A stretch of DNA of 64,000 bases from Leptospira gomenensis (GTDB taxonomy: Bacteria > Spirochaetota > Leptospiria > Leptospirales > Leptospiraceae): assembly GCF_004770155.1 (NCBI RefSeq), contig NZ_RQFA01000032.1, forward strand, positions 1 through 64,000, read 5' to 3'. Positions within the stretch are counted from its first letter, which is position 1. The number at the start of each line of letters is the position of its first letter. The position numbers were made by a program, and so were the translations under genes. Shown here piece after piece: positions 24,384 through 35,602 of this stretch. The notes beneath the pieces are model-generated. The model made no database searches. It worked only from the letters and a program-made list of their open reading frames with translations, and had not been told where the DNA came from.

Positions 24384-25297
24384 GGTTTTTTCTCCACCAA
24401 TTTCAGGAAAAGCTCTTCCAAACGATTGGATTTATTCCTCATACTTTCGACTTTGATTCCGCTCGATTCCAAAATCCGAAACAGATCGTTTAAGGACGCG
24501 TCTTCGTAGAGGGACGCTTCTAAAGTGGAGTCGTCGATCTGTCTGATTTCCACCCCCGGAACGTTCGTATGCGGAAGGAACGTTCCCTTGAAATCCAAAA
24601 GAAATGTTTCGTGATCCAGCTTCTGCAGAAGTTCCTTCATCGTAGTGTTTTCCACGATTTTTCCCTGGTCAATGATCGCGATATTTCTGCATAAACTTTC
24701 CGCCTCTTCCAGATAGTGTGTGGTCAGGATCACCGTGACCCCGGAAGCATTCAGTTTCTGCAAAAATTCCCATAGGGATCTGCGCAGTTCTATGTCCACA
24801 CCGGCCGTTGGCTCGTCCAGGATCAGAATTTTAGGATTGTGGATGAGGGCGCGTGCGATCATCAATCTTCGTTTCATTCCACCTGAAAGTCTTCCCGCTC
24901 CTTCCTTTCTTTTTTCGTACAAGCCGAGTTGGTTTAAGTATTCAGCGGCGCGTTCGACGGCGAGTTTACGTTCCATTCCGTAGTAACCGCCTTGGTTGAC
25001 GACGATCTGTTCCACTTTTTCGAAGATGTTGAAGTTGAACTCCTGAGGAACGACTCCGATGTAGGATTTCGCCTTCGCCAAATCGACGTCAATGTCCGCT
25101 TCGAAGATGCGGACTTTTCCGGAAGTTTTATTTACGAGAGAACTTAAGATTCCTATGGTCGTGGACTTTCCCGCTCCGTTCGGTCCTAAAAGCGCGAAGA
25201 AATCTCCGCTTTCCACGTTGAGATCGATTCCACGGAGCGCGTGAACACCTCCGGAATACGTCTTAGTCAGGGCTTCGATTTGAAGAGCGAATTTCAT
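24380..25297 (-). CDS. ABC transporter ATP-binding protein (YadG-like)
   Basis: A 305-residue ATPase. Walker A GPNGAGKST is at 38-46, the Q-loop VVPQEFNFN near 79-87, signature LSGGMKRR near 137-144, Walker B ILILDEPTAGVD near 153-164 and the switch histidine LTTHYLEE near 191-198. A C-terminal regulatory tail of about 85 residues is typical of drug/antibiotic exporter ATPases. ATG 25297 follows a GGA-type site. The frame runs further upstream into the flavoprotein gene, which I reject. Partner is the ABC-2 permease. Confidence 0.92.
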   Translation of the reverse strand: MKFALQIEALTKTYSGGVHALRGIDLNVESGDFFALLGPNGAGKSTTIGILSSLVNKTSGKVRIFEADIDVDLAKAKSYIGVVPQEFNFNIFEKVEQIVVNQGGYYGMERKLAVERAAEYLNQLGLYEKRKEGAGRLSGGMKRRLMIARALIHNPKILILDEPTAGVDIELRRSLWEFLQKLNASGVTVILTTHYLEEAESLCRNIAIIDQGKIVENTTMKELLQKLDHETFLLDFKGTFLPHTNVPGVEIRQIDDSTLEASLYEDASLNDLFRILESSGIKVESMRNKSNRLEELFLKLVEKKP

Positions 25298-25316
25298 GAT
25301 CTGTTTTTTTCCGTCC

Positions 25317-26696
25317 TTAGTTCGTTTGTAAAAGTTCTTTGGCCTTTCGAGCCGCGTTACGCGCAATCTCCGGAAGCGCGGGATGGATGTAGATCATCCT
25401 CAGCAGGTCGTCTACGGTTCCGTTCATAGTCATCAAAAGAATGAAGAGGTGAATGACGTTGGAAGCCTCGTCTCCGATCGCGTGTGCTCCAAGAACACGA
25501 CCCGTTTTTTTCTCCGCCAGAAGTTTGATAAATCCGGAATCCGAAAGACGGGCCATTCCCGTGGCGCTCGCGCTGTACGGATTTTTCACCGAGATATAAT
25601 CGACGTTTTCGAGGATCAATTCCTCTTCCGTTTTTCCTACCTTGGCCACCTGCGGATGAGTGAAAACCGCGTGAGGGACCGGAGGATATTCGATGGGAAC
25701 TCGCTTTTTTTCCCGGTATAAGGTGCGGAATAAAAATTCCCCCTCGAAGTTGACCGAATGTCTGTAAAAATATCTTCCGATTACGTCACCCAACGCATAT
25801 ACGTTGGGAACGGAGGTTTCCAGGTATTCGTTGACCCGAATGTAACCGCGCTCGTCGGTTTGGATTTCCGTGTTCTCCAAACCGAGAAGATCCGTGTTCG
25901 CACGGACGCCGGTCGCAACGAGAAGCGCTTCGGCCTCGAGGCGGACCGTTTTTCCGTCGGCGATGACGTCCGCAAAAAACATATTTTCAGAATATTCAAT
26001 TTTTTGAATTTTAGAGCGCAGTAATACGTTGTGGCTTTGGGTGAAAATCCGTTCGAATTCGTCGGTGATTTCCTTGTCTTCGTGTTTCAACATTCGATCC
26101 CGCACCAAAAAGGTTACGTCGGTGCCGAACGCGGAATACGCGAACCCTAATTCCAAGGCGATAAAACCTCCTCCGATTACGATCATGGATCGGGGGAGTT
26201 CGGTTCTGCGGAGCGCTTCTCTGCTGGTCATAAACGGAACCGAATCCAAACCCGGTATGTCCGGAATCGCGGGTCTGGCTCCCGCCGCGATGAAAATCCG
26301 ATCGGCCTTTAGGGTTTCTCCGTTGACGGAAATCGTATCGTTGGAAAGAAAACGCGCGGTGCCGGCGAAATAATCGATGTTCGGATTTTTTTCATACGCG
26401 GGAAGAATCGAAGCGGAATCGTCGTCCACGGTTTTGGAAATACGTTCGATCAATGTTTTAAAATCGACCTGCGGTTTCTCCGGGAATCGGATTTGAAACT
26501 TTTCCGATCGGGCGGCGAGGGTCATGATTTCCGCGGGATAGAGGAGCATTTTAGACGGGATACAACCTCGGTTGAGACAGGTTCCTCCGAGGCTTTCCTT
26601 TTCGATCGCGGCCACCTTGTACCCCAATTTCGAAGGAGGGGTGACTAGTTTGGTTCCGCCCCCGGTTCCGATTACGATGATGTCGTAGTGTTTCAT
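25317..26696 (-). CDS. Pyridine nucleotide-disulfide oxidoreductase, mycothione-reductase-like
   Basis: A 459-residue flavoprotein of the glutathione reductase / lipoamide dehydrogenase family. The redox pair is C40-LNRG-C45 (GGTCLNRGCIPSK). The first FAD loop is IGTGGGTKLV, not the usual GxGxxG, and resembles mycothione reductase (IGTGSGN). The NAD(P) loop is VIGGGFIALELG near 173-184, the second FAD motif VYALGDV near 294-300, and the partner-subunit HPALPE pair lies near 442-447. It reduces a disulfide with NAD(P)H. The substrate may be glutathione disulfide, lipoamide or another thiol. The gene lies upstream of the exporter, BolA and Grx genes on the same strand. Confidence 0.82.
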   Translation of the reverse strand: MKHYDIIVIGTGGGTKLVTPPSKLGYKVAAIEKESLGGTCLNRGCIPSKMLLYPAEIMTLAARSEKFQIRFPEKPQVDFKTLIERISKTVDDDSASILPAYEKNPNIDYFAGTARFLSNDTISVNGETLKADRIFIAAGARPAIPDIPGLDSVPFMTSREALRRTELPRSMIVIGGGFIALELGFAYSAFGTDVTFLVRDRMLKHEDKEITDEFERIFTQSHNVLLRSKIQKIEYSENMFFADVIADGKTVRLEAEALLVATGVRANTDLLGLENTEIQTDERGYIRVNEYLETSVPNVYALGDVIGRYFYRHSVNFEGEFLFRTLYREKKRVPIEYPPVPHAVFTHPQVAKVGKTEEELILENVDYISVKNPYSASATGMARLSDSGFIKLLAEKKTGRVLGAHAIGDEASNVIHLFILLMTMNGTVDDLLRMIYIHPALPEIARNAARKAKELLQTN

Positions 26697-26856
26697 AACG
26701 TTTAGCGTCTCAATGCGAAATCCTTGCGAATCTCGGTTTCAAAACGAATACCGATCGGCGTGAACGGAAAGAGATTCGTATCGAATTCTTAAAAAAGAAC
26801 CGTAATAGTTACACATTTTGCTCGCCTTGTTTTAGGGCAAACGATTTCCGGAAGAA

Positions 26857-27663
26857 TTACCATTTGTCGCGGAGCGTGCGTAAGGAAACGAAGAAGTTTT
26901 TGGGAAGACGCGGATCCCAGCTTTGACCGGTTTTTTGGAGGACGGCTTGCTTCAAATCCGAGGAGGGATCCTGACAACGCAAGAATACGTTGATTTTTTT
27001 TTCCAAGGCCAAATCGTTCGTCGGAAAATCTTCGTCGGGTGCAAAGGTTTCCAAACGCCGGATCTCCTCGAGAGCCGAGGGGTTGTTGGGATCCAAGGAA
27101 AGGGTAAATCGAAGATTGGTCTCCCAGTAGTCGTGTCCCGGGTACAAAAGAATCTCGTCTTCCATCGGATAAAACTGCTCCAAAACGGTTTTGGCCAGGA
27201 TTTCCGCGTCTCCTCCTCGGTAACAATTACCGACGCCTGCGTTGAACAAAGTGTCACCCGTAAAAATCGCCTTTCGTTTTCCTGCTTCAACGAGCAAAAG
27301 ACAAACGTGGCAAAAGGTATGTCCGGGAGTATCCAGAATTTCCAAATGAGAGTTTTGGGACGCGAGAATTCGATCCCCCTTTTTTACGGGATGGGTCGCG
27401 TGGGGAATTTTGCCGATCGCCCCGGGATGAGCATAAACGATCGGAGAATACAAATTCACCAAACCCTCGTTGCCCGAGGTATGATCCGCGTGTTCGTGCG
27501 TGTTGAGAATGAAATCCAAGTTCCATCCTTTTTCTTCGAGGAATTTCCGGATCGGAGCGGAATCGTACGGATCCAGAGAAAGGGTTTTCCCGAGTTCCGG
27601 ATTATGAAGGATATACGTGAAATTTCGTAGGGGGCTGCGGGTATAAAACCGAAAGATTTCCAA
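26857..27663 (-). CDS. MBL-fold hydrolase, hydroxyacylglutathione hydrolase-like
   Basis: A 268-residue metallo-beta-lactamase fold protein. The metal motif is THEHADH (H56, H58, D60, H61), followed by DTPGHTFCH near 111-119, FTGDTLFNAGVG near 134-145 and YPGHDYW near 173-179. The order and spacing are those of glyoxalase II (GloB) or persulfide dioxygenase. The C-terminal part differs from classic GloB, so either role fits. Both act on glutathione derivatives, which matches the thiol genes around it. The STAS gene ends 6 bases upstream. Confidence 0.82.
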   Translation of the reverse strand: MEIFRFYTRSPLRNFTYILHNPELGKTLSLDPYDSAPIRKFLEEKGWNLDFILNTHEHADHTSGNEGLVNLYSPIVYAHPGAIGKIPHATHPVKKGDRILASQNSHLEILDTPGHTFCHVCLLLVEAGKRKAIFTGDTLFNAGVGNCYRGGDAEILAKTVLEQFYPMEDEILLYPGHDYWETNLRFTLSLDPNNPSALEEIRRLETFAPDEDFPTNDLALEKKINVFLRCQDPSSDLKQAVLQKTGQSWDPRLPKNFFVSLRTLRDKW

Positions 27664-27669
27664 ACGGAT

Positions 27670-27984
27670 TTAGCGGATGATATCCAGATGTTTATCCAGA
27701 TTGGCGATTTTTAGGATCGTCATCACGTCCCGGCTGATGTTCTTGAGTTTGAGGGAGCCGCTGCGTTCTGTGACGTATTTCTGGGAATTGAAGATCGCAC
27801 CGATTCCCGAAGAATCCAAATACGCGTCTCCGGAAAAATCGAGCACGATATCCGTGAATCCCTCTCCGTGTTTTTTGATAATCAATTCCTTCAGAGCGAA
27901 CGCGTTTTTGAGACTGATGCTCCCTTGAATCCGAATAGTGCAGGTAATTCCTTCTGTGAGGATTTCTGTGTTAAAGTTTTCCAC
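27670..27984 (-). CDS. STAS-domain anti-sigma factor antagonist
   Basis: A 104-residue SpoIIAA/RsbV-like protein. The phosphorylation site is in YLDSSGIGAI, with S58 in the position of the SpoIIAA serine. It would bind a serine-kinase anti-sigma factor in partner switching and be reactivated by a PP2C phosphatase. Such a phosphatase (SpoIIE type) lies 4.5 kb away at 32494. No kinase partner was seen in the window. Confidence 0.9.
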   Translation of the reverse strand: MENFNTEILTEGITCTIRIQGSISLKNAFALKELIIKKHGEGFTDIVLDFSGDAYLDSSGIGAIFNSQKYVTERSGSLKLKNISRDVMTILKIANLDKHLDIIR

Positions 27985-28171
27985 GATTGCTTTGCTCGGA
28001 ACTTGTTTTGAATCCTATTCGATCGGCATACTCGGTAAACAAAATTTTTTTCCGAGCCTTCCTACTGGAAGAAATTTTTCATAAATAAAAAGAATTAGCT
28101 GGAAATCCTAAAGGAATCGATAATTTTAGACAACATTTTCCTGAAAAATCCTCTTCGTTTCAAGGCTGTTT

Positions 28172-29137
<966 letters not shown>

Positions 29138-29205
29138 AGTTCCTATTCTTTTCGTAAAGCGGAATCGAATCTTATAGTTTAAAGTTAGGGAGAAGGAATT
29201 TGCCC

Positions 29206-30696
29206 ATGAGCGAGTATATCATCGGTATCGACGCGGGAACCACAGGGATTCGAACTTTTTGTTTTAATCGATCCGGAAACGTCATTTCCAGCGCGTATTC
29301 CGAATTCAAACAACACTATCCAAAACCGGGATGGGTGGAACACGACGCCGAGGAAATCTGGGTGAAAACCGAAAGACTCATTCTTACCGCGATCAAAAAC
29401 GGAAAGTTAAAACCGGAAAACGCGGTCGCAATCGGTATTACGAATCAGAGAGAGACTACCGTACTTTTCGACAAGGATACCGGCAAGCCGGTGTACAACG
29501 CGATCGTATGGCAGTGTAGAAGGACTTCGAATACGTGTATGGATCTGAAGTCCAAAGGTTTGGAACCTCTTTTTCGGAAAAAGACGGGTTTGGTGTTGGA
29601 CGCCTATTTCAGCGGAACGAAAATCCAGTGGATTTTGGAGAACGTAAAAGGGGTCAAGACCCGCGCTGAAAAGGGTAAGGTCCTATTCGGAACGATAGAC
29701 ACGTATCTTCTCTACAGACTTACCAACGGAAAGTCGCATAAGACGGACCATACGAACGCAAGTAGAACATTGATTTATAATATAGAGAAAAAGGAATGGG
29801 ATCGCGAGCTCACCCAGGCCTTGGGAATTCCGGAAGCGATTCTGCCCGAGGCGCATAATTCCAGTTCCTTATTCGGAAGAACGGAAAAGGTAAAAGGGCT
29901 TCCCGACGGAATTCCCATTTCCTCCTTAGTCGGGGATCAGCAAGGAGCTTTGTTCGGGCAACTTTGCACCGAACCGGGAGAGGCGAAAAATACGTACGGA
30001 ACGGGTTGTTTTTTGCTGTTTAACACCGGAAATAACTTTCAAATTTCTAAGAATAATTTATTGACTACGTTGGGCTGCGGACCCGAGGGAAAAACCGTAT
30101 ATTGCCTGGAAGGTTCCGTGTTTATAGGAGGCGCGGTCGTTCAATTTTTACGGGATAATTTGAAATTCTTTAAGGAATCCAAAATTTCGGAAAAGCTGGC
30201 GGCTTCGGTAAAGAAAGAGGACGACGTGGTTTTCGTTCCCGCCTTTGCGGGGTTAGGTGCTCCCTATTGGGATATGAACGCGAGAGGAGCGGTTTTGGGA
30301 TTGACACGCGATACAACGGCGGAGCAGATCACTCGTGCAGCGCTTAAGTCCATCGCGCTACAATCGTACGAGCTGGTGGAAGCTATGGAGAACGATACCG
30401 GATCGAAACTTAAGGTGTTGAAAGTGGACGGAGGTGCTACCGGAAATTCGTGGCTCATGCAGTATCAATCCGACATACTGGGAAAACGAGTCGTTCGGCC
30501 GGCAAACGTGGATACGACCGTATTGGGCGCGGCATTTTTAGCCGGATTGGAACGAGGATTTTTTCCCTCCGTCAAGGATCTCAAGAAAAAGCTGAAAACG
30601 AGCAAAGAATTTTCTCCCCAGATGAAAGGGCCGCAGAGGGAAAAAGAGATTCGGATTTGGAAGGAAGCAGTATCCCGGATCAGGACCAATCAATAG
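29206..30696 (+). CDS. glpK: Glycerol kinase
   Basis: A 496-residue FGGY kinase that phosphorylates glycerol to sn-glycerol 3-phosphate. Seen: IGIDAGTTGIRTF at the N-terminus, the ITNQRETTVLFD segment near 85-96, WQCRRT near 104-109, the SLVGDQQGALFGQ region and TYGTGCF. The C-terminal GG[AT]TGNSWLMQYQSDILG is also present. I prefer ATG 29206, which is 8 bases after GGAGAAGG, over an upstream TTG that would sit almost on the ribosome site. The 3' end overlaps the convergent gene by 7 bases. Confidence 0.96.
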   Translation: MSEYIIGIDAGTTGIRTFCFNRSGNVISSAYSEFKQHYPKPGWVEHDAEEIWVKTERLILTAIKNGKLKPENAVAIGITNQRETTVLFDKDTGKPVYNAIVWQCRRTSNTCMDLKSKGLEPLFRKKTGLVLDAYFSGTKIQWILENVKGVKTRAEKGKVLFGTIDTYLLYRLTNGKSHKTDHTNASRTLIYNIEKKEWDRELTQALGIPEAILPEAHNSSSLFGRTEKVKGLPDGIPISSLVGDQQGALFGQLCTEPGEAKNTYGTGCFLLFNTGNNFQISKNNLLTTLGCGPEGKTVYCLEGSVFIGGAVVQFLRDNLKFFKESKISEKLAASVKKEDDVVFVPAFAGLGAPYWDMNARGAVLGLTRDTTAEQITRAALKSIALQSYELVEAMENDTGSKLKVLKVDGGATGNSWLMQYQSDILGKRVVRPANVDTTVLGAAFLAGLERGFFPSVKDLKKKLKTSKEFSPQMKGPQREKEIRIWKEAVSRIRTNQ

Positions 30697-31985
30697 TCGA
30701 AACTCAAAACGCAACATTCGAACGTTTTTTTTTCCGTCGTTACCCCGGCTCCACAAACGAGTCGGAATGTCGGGTAATACGGAATTTCCAGGATTCTTCC
30801 GGGTGGAATTTTTAAAAAGAACTGTTCGTCCCGTTCCCGTTTGGAGATCAGAGTGTCGAAACGGAGGATTTCGATCCACTCCGACACGCGGAAAAGGATC
30901 ATACGTTCCGTAACTGCGTAGAGTTCGATGGAATTTTTTCCGCTGATCTGAAAATTAAATTTATCCGGATTAGAGACGCTGCGGAATCGAACTTCCTGCG
31001 CGGTATTCGGATCGGTTTTTATTTCCCGTTCGTTTTCACGATAAATCGAGAATATTCCATCTTCGTAATATATTTTCCTAGAAAAATTCCTGTAGATCTC
31101 CCTTTCGATCGTCTCTTCTAGAGATTCTCCCGATTCAGGTTTTTTTATCGGAGATGCGAGTACGGATTTTAGTTTGTTTTTAGAGATATTGTTTTCTATC
31201 ATACTCCTGACCGGCGGGGAAAGACGGGCCAGAGAATAACGTACGATTCGTTCATCCATCGATATCAGTATCCGATTTAAGAACGGACCGTGGATCAAAG
31301 GTAGGATTTCGATTTGAAAGATTTTATCACGCAGAAAAACCGCGAATTCGGGTTCGTGGCTGAATAAATTGGATACGATCGTCTGTTCTTCGGAGGCGGT
31401 ACCAGAGTACAGGATTTTAACGAGTCTAAATAGAAAATTTTTCCCTTTTGCGTCGAAATACAGGCTTTCTATTTTTTTTTCCACGTCGGCTTCCGATAGT
31501 TCCGGGTTTACGATATCCTTCAATGAAAGATAACGTGTCGAAACCGTTTTATTCCTTCTTTGACGAAAGAGTTTGAATTCCCCGTTTCTCGACGTTCCTA
31601 AGGTTGTGAGTTCGTTTTCCTCTCTGGATATGGAAAAAGGAATTTTTCCCAAAGGGCGGTGTGGATTCTGTTTCACGGGATACCGGGAACCTTCGACGAT
31701 TTCGAACGTGGTTTCCGGAAAACGTTCGGAGGGTGAGTGAATCGTGCCGTTTTCGTAACGAAGATACGCCTTGCTGCGCATACTTCGGGAAGGATACGAG
31801 TTACGATTGTATTCGACCGAATATAAAAATCTAGGTATCAGTCCAAACGACGCAAACAGATGCGGAAGTTCCTCGATGTCCGTCGTATTGAAATCATAGA
31901 AAAGATCCGCCTTCGCTTTGAGTCGAACCACGGAATCCGGATTGGCAAGAATGAAAAAGTAATTCGTTCCTTCCTGAAATATCAT
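30690..31985 (-). CDS. FliG-like (middle plus C-terminal domain) protein
   Basis: A 431-residue protein, unnamed. Residues about 185-310 align by eye with FliG. LVKILYSGTASEEQTIVSNL matches the 'VAEILN..D..TE..I...L' helices, HEPEFAVFLRDKIF (210-223) matches 'KDPELAEEIR..MF', and NRILISMDERIVRYSLARLSP matches 'QRILREVD...LALALKGAS'. ENNISKNKLKSVL (264-276) matches '.NMSKRA..ML'. FliG's LDDR charge cluster is IHGPFLNR here, so torque function is unlikely. The N-terminal 180 residues and the C-terminal 110 are unassigned. It converges with glpK. A scaffold built from the FliG fold is one reading; a profile search would settle the relation. Confidence 0.6.
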   Translation of the reverse strand: MIFQEGTNYFFILANPDSVVRLKAKADLFYDFNTTDIEELPHLFASFGLIPRFLYSVEYNRNSYPSRSMRSKAYLRYENGTIHSPSERFPETTFEIVEGSRYPVKQNPHRPLGKIPFSISREENELTTLGTSRNGEFKLFRQRRNKTVSTRYLSLKDIVNPELSEADVEKKIESLYFDAKGKNFLFRLVKILYSGTASEEQTIVSNLFSHEPEFAVFLRDKIFQIEILPLIHGPFLNRILISMDERIVRYSLARLSPPVRSMIENNISKNKLKSVLASPIKKPESGESLEETIEREIYRNFSRKIYYEDGIFSIYRENEREIKTDPNTAQEVRFRSVSNPDKFNFQISGKNSIELYAVTERMILFRVSEWIEILRFDTLISKRERDEQFFLKIPPGRILEIPYYPTFRLVCGAGVTTEKKTFECCVLSFDY

Positions 31986-32059
31986 ACGTAGGGTCGGTCA
32001 ATGCGTGGATTTTTCTTTTTTCGATGAAGATACGATGAAAACTTGCCTTCACGGGTTAA

Positions 32060-32078
32060 AAATCGAATTTTTCGATTT
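32060..32078. repeat. Inverted repeat upstream of the FliG-like gene
   Basis: AAATCGAA (32060-32067), TTT, TTCGATTT (32071-32078): a perfect 8-bp stem with a 3-base loop, about 75 bases upstream of the minus-strand gene starting at 31985. It may be an operator or a terminator for transcripts entering from the right. No gene was accepted in 31986-32202. Confidence 0.4.
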
Positions 32079-32202
32079 CCCACGAAACGGTCGTTTGATC
32101 TTTCAAAGCGTCACGATCTTCGAACATACGAGACTTCCCATTTCCCTTACGAATCAAGATAGAACTTTTTTCCCGTTTTTTTGGAGTGGAAGAAATTTCT
32201 AA

Positions 32203-32493
32203 TTAAGAAGGTCGAATCGTTTCCGGAATCGGTTCGGATAAACCGGGAGGGGAATACGTCCGTTTTGTAAGTTTGGATACGAGAGCTTTTTTGAAGGCGG
32301 AGAAATTGTATTCCGTTTGGAGAATTTTAATTTCCTCCTCGAGACCGAACGGGAGGAAATCTATGATTTCATCTTCGCTCATGCCTGTCACGAGAGCGGT
32401 GTCTTGTAGGATTCTTCCCAATTTGCGTGTGTCTCGATCTTCCAAAACGACTATCGAAAGGATTTTTTTTTCAAGCTCGGTATATTCCAACAT
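32203..32493 (-). CDS. Small acidic protein of unknown function
   Basis: A 96-residue protein that I do not recognise. It is rich in Glu/Leu/Ile with predicted helices (EYTELEKKILSIVV, GMSEDEIIDFL, GLEEEIKILQTEY) and a proline-rich tail (YSPPGLSEPIPETIRP). No signal or membrane segment. Its ATG follows directly on the stop of the SpoIIE phosphatase gene (TAAATG), so the two are translationally coupled. It may be a partner of the phosphatase, which is inference from context only. Confidence 0.65.
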   Translation of the reverse strand: MLEYTELEKKILSIVVLEDRDTRKLGRILQDTALVTGMSEDEIIDFLPFGLEEEIKILQTEYNFSAFKKALVSKLTKRTYSPPGLSEPIPETIRPS

Positions 32494-33474
32494 TTACTTC
32501 TTACGCATCATCAGGATGGTCATATCGTCTTGGATTCTTCCACCTGTATGAACCAATATCTCCTCGAATAAATCTTCCGCAATTTTTTTCAGACTATTTT
32601 TCGGAACTTCGTCGATAAAGCGAAAAAGACTTTCTCCGAAATAAAGATTTCCGTTTCCCTTCTGCTCGTAAAGCCCGTCCGTAAAACAAAAGACGATGTC
32701 GCCCGGTTTCATGTCGAATTTTCTCCGGCCGTGGACGTTTTTTAAACTTGCATTCATCGTGTTGGAAATGAATTTCCCGTCCGTTTCCACGAGCTCCGTG
32801 GTTCCTGTTTCACTTTTGTAATGTACGAAACTCGGATGAAGCCCCGAGTGTTCCACGTTTCCCTCCGAATCGGCTTTGATCAGAAGGAAAGTAGCGTATA
32901 AACTCGAATTGAACGAAGGATAACGTTCTATCCTTCGGGAAAGTTTTTCGTTGATCTCTTCGATCACGTCGTAGGGTGCGGAATGTGCGTGAACCAAAAG
33001 GGACATTTGCTGAAAAATCATCATACTGAAAAGGCCGGCCAAGTAACCGTGTCCGACCGAATCGCCGATTCCGATCCAGTAATTTCCGCGGGAGTCTTTT
33101 AAAAAATTATAGAAGTCTCCTCCGATCGGATTGTAGGTGAGGGTCCTCGCGAAAATTTCATAGTTTTCGTCCTCCAAGTCCGTAGGAAAAAGATAGTTCT
33201 GCATTCTATCGTCGCCTTTGCGGTAACGTTTCATGATTTTTCCGCGCACTTCCTCGGAGGGGAATACACGTTTGATCAGGTTGAATATAATAAATATATA
33301 ATTTACTAAGTAAAGGAGCACCACGGATAACGTTCCGAATACGATCTTTTCCTTGACGGTGATCTCCAATCCGAGGATCGTAAAAACGGCCGCCAAAAGA
33401 AAAATCAGGTTCGCTGCGGGCACCAACCAACCCAATCTTTGTAAACGGACTTTCATGGAATTTTCGAAATTCAT
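32494..33474 (-). CDS. Membrane-anchored SpoIIE/RsbU-type PP2C phosphatase
   Basis: A 326-residue protein. Two membrane helices (about 15-37 and 44-68) are followed by a PP2C-SpoIIE domain, with metal motifs GGDFYNF near 119-125, GIGDSVGHGYLAG near 135-147 and FCFTDGLYE near 266-274, and a final DDMTIL. It dephosphorylates serine on a STAS-type antagonist, turning on an alternative sigma or other output. A STAS protein lies at 27670. No sensor domain beyond the short membrane part is seen. The start overlaps the lipoprotein stop by 4 bases (ATGA). Confidence 0.9.
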   Translation of the reverse strand: MNFENSMKVRLQRLGWLVPAANLIFLLAAVFTILGLEITVKEKIVFGTLSVVLLYLVNYIFIIFNLIKRVFPSEEVRGKIMKRYRKGDDRMQNYLFPTDLEDENYEIFARTLTYNPIGGDFYNFLKDSRGNYWIGIGDSVGHGYLAGLFSMMIFQQMSLLVHAHSAPYDVIEEINEKLSRRIERYPSFNSSLYATFLLIKADSEGNVEHSGLHPSFVHYKSETGTTELVETDGKFISNTMNASLKNVHGRRKFDMKPGDIVFCFTDGLYEQKGNGNLYFGESLFRFIDEVPKNSLKKIAEDLFEEILVHTGGRIQDDMTILMMRKK

Positions 33475-34088
33475 GGTTTATAAAAATATGCGTGAAACTG
33501 GAATTCCTTTTTGAGAAGATTGCGTCTTGCGATCGCAAAAAAACGATCCTCCGCGTAAGGAGCGCTCATTCCGTCCAGGAGCCCGTAGCTTTTTTCCTCG
33601 TATCCGGTTTCATACAATAATGGGACGAGGGTTTTCGTTTCGGAATCATAGTGATACAATAATTTATGCGAAAACGGGGCGTATTCAACTTGAAACGGTT
33701 CCGAATTTCCGGAATACGATAGTTCCGCCTTTTCCTGTGTTTCTAATAAGACCCAGTTTCCGGAAACGGAATAGATCCCTTTGCCGACGACGATCGTGGT
33801 CCTATACTCGTTTTTATCCTTAATTTCCCTACGAGTCGATTTTTCGAATCTTCCGGTTCCCGAATTCAAAAGTATATTTTCGTGTACTATATTTTTATAA
33901 TATAGCGTGTTTCTATGGGAACGTTCCGGACGATTTCTCACATAAAGTCCGGCCGGAATCGTGGCGAGCGAAATTTCCGATCCGGAGTAGGGAAGGGTGC
34001 GAATCCAGGATGAGGAGGCACACTGGGACAGGAAGAGAATCAAGAAAAAGCGGAAAAGAGCGGTTGTGGTCCGCCGTAGGTTTCTCAT
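33471..34088 (-). CDS. Putative lipoprotein of unknown function
   Basis: A 205-residue protein. Residues 1-23 are a basic then hydrophobic signal ending in the lipobox-like LFLSQC, so lipid attachment at C23 is likely under the loose spirochaete rule. The mature part is beta-strand rich with many Tyr residues, and I recognise no domain. It overlaps the SpoIIE phosphatase gene, so it is a candidate envelope-side sensor for that signalling set. This is inference from coupling. Confidence 0.7.
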   Translation of the reverse strand: MRNLRRTTTALFRFFLILFLSQCASSSWIRTLPYSGSEISLATIPAGLYVRNRPERSHRNTLYYKNIVHENILLNSGTGRFEKSTRREIKDKNEYRTTIVVGKGIYSVSGNWVLLETQEKAELSYSGNSEPFQVEYAPFSHKLLYHYDSETKTLVPLLYETGYEEKSYGLLDGMSAPYAEDRFFAIARRNLLKKEFQFHAYFYKP

Positions 34089-34133
34089 CCATTCCTCCTC
34101 TCGGGAAAGTCCTTCTTTTAATTTCGGAACAAC

Positions 34134-35561
<1,428 letters not shown>

Positions 35562-35602
35562 CGATATACCGGAACGTAAATTCTAAATTTATAATGTTTT
35601 TT

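Noticed and set aside
26923..27630. 235-codon plus-strand frame
   Set aside because: Exactly antisense to the MBL hydrolase, which has full catalytic motifs; no ribosome site.
28031..28056. CTCGG/CCGAG inverted repeat as a terminator
   Set aside because: Five-base arms with a 16-base loop between divergent genes; too weak to call.
32005..32202. 65-codon frame between the FliG-like gene and the SpoIIE set
   Set aside because: Phe-rich, no ribosome site, no family; read as promoter region.
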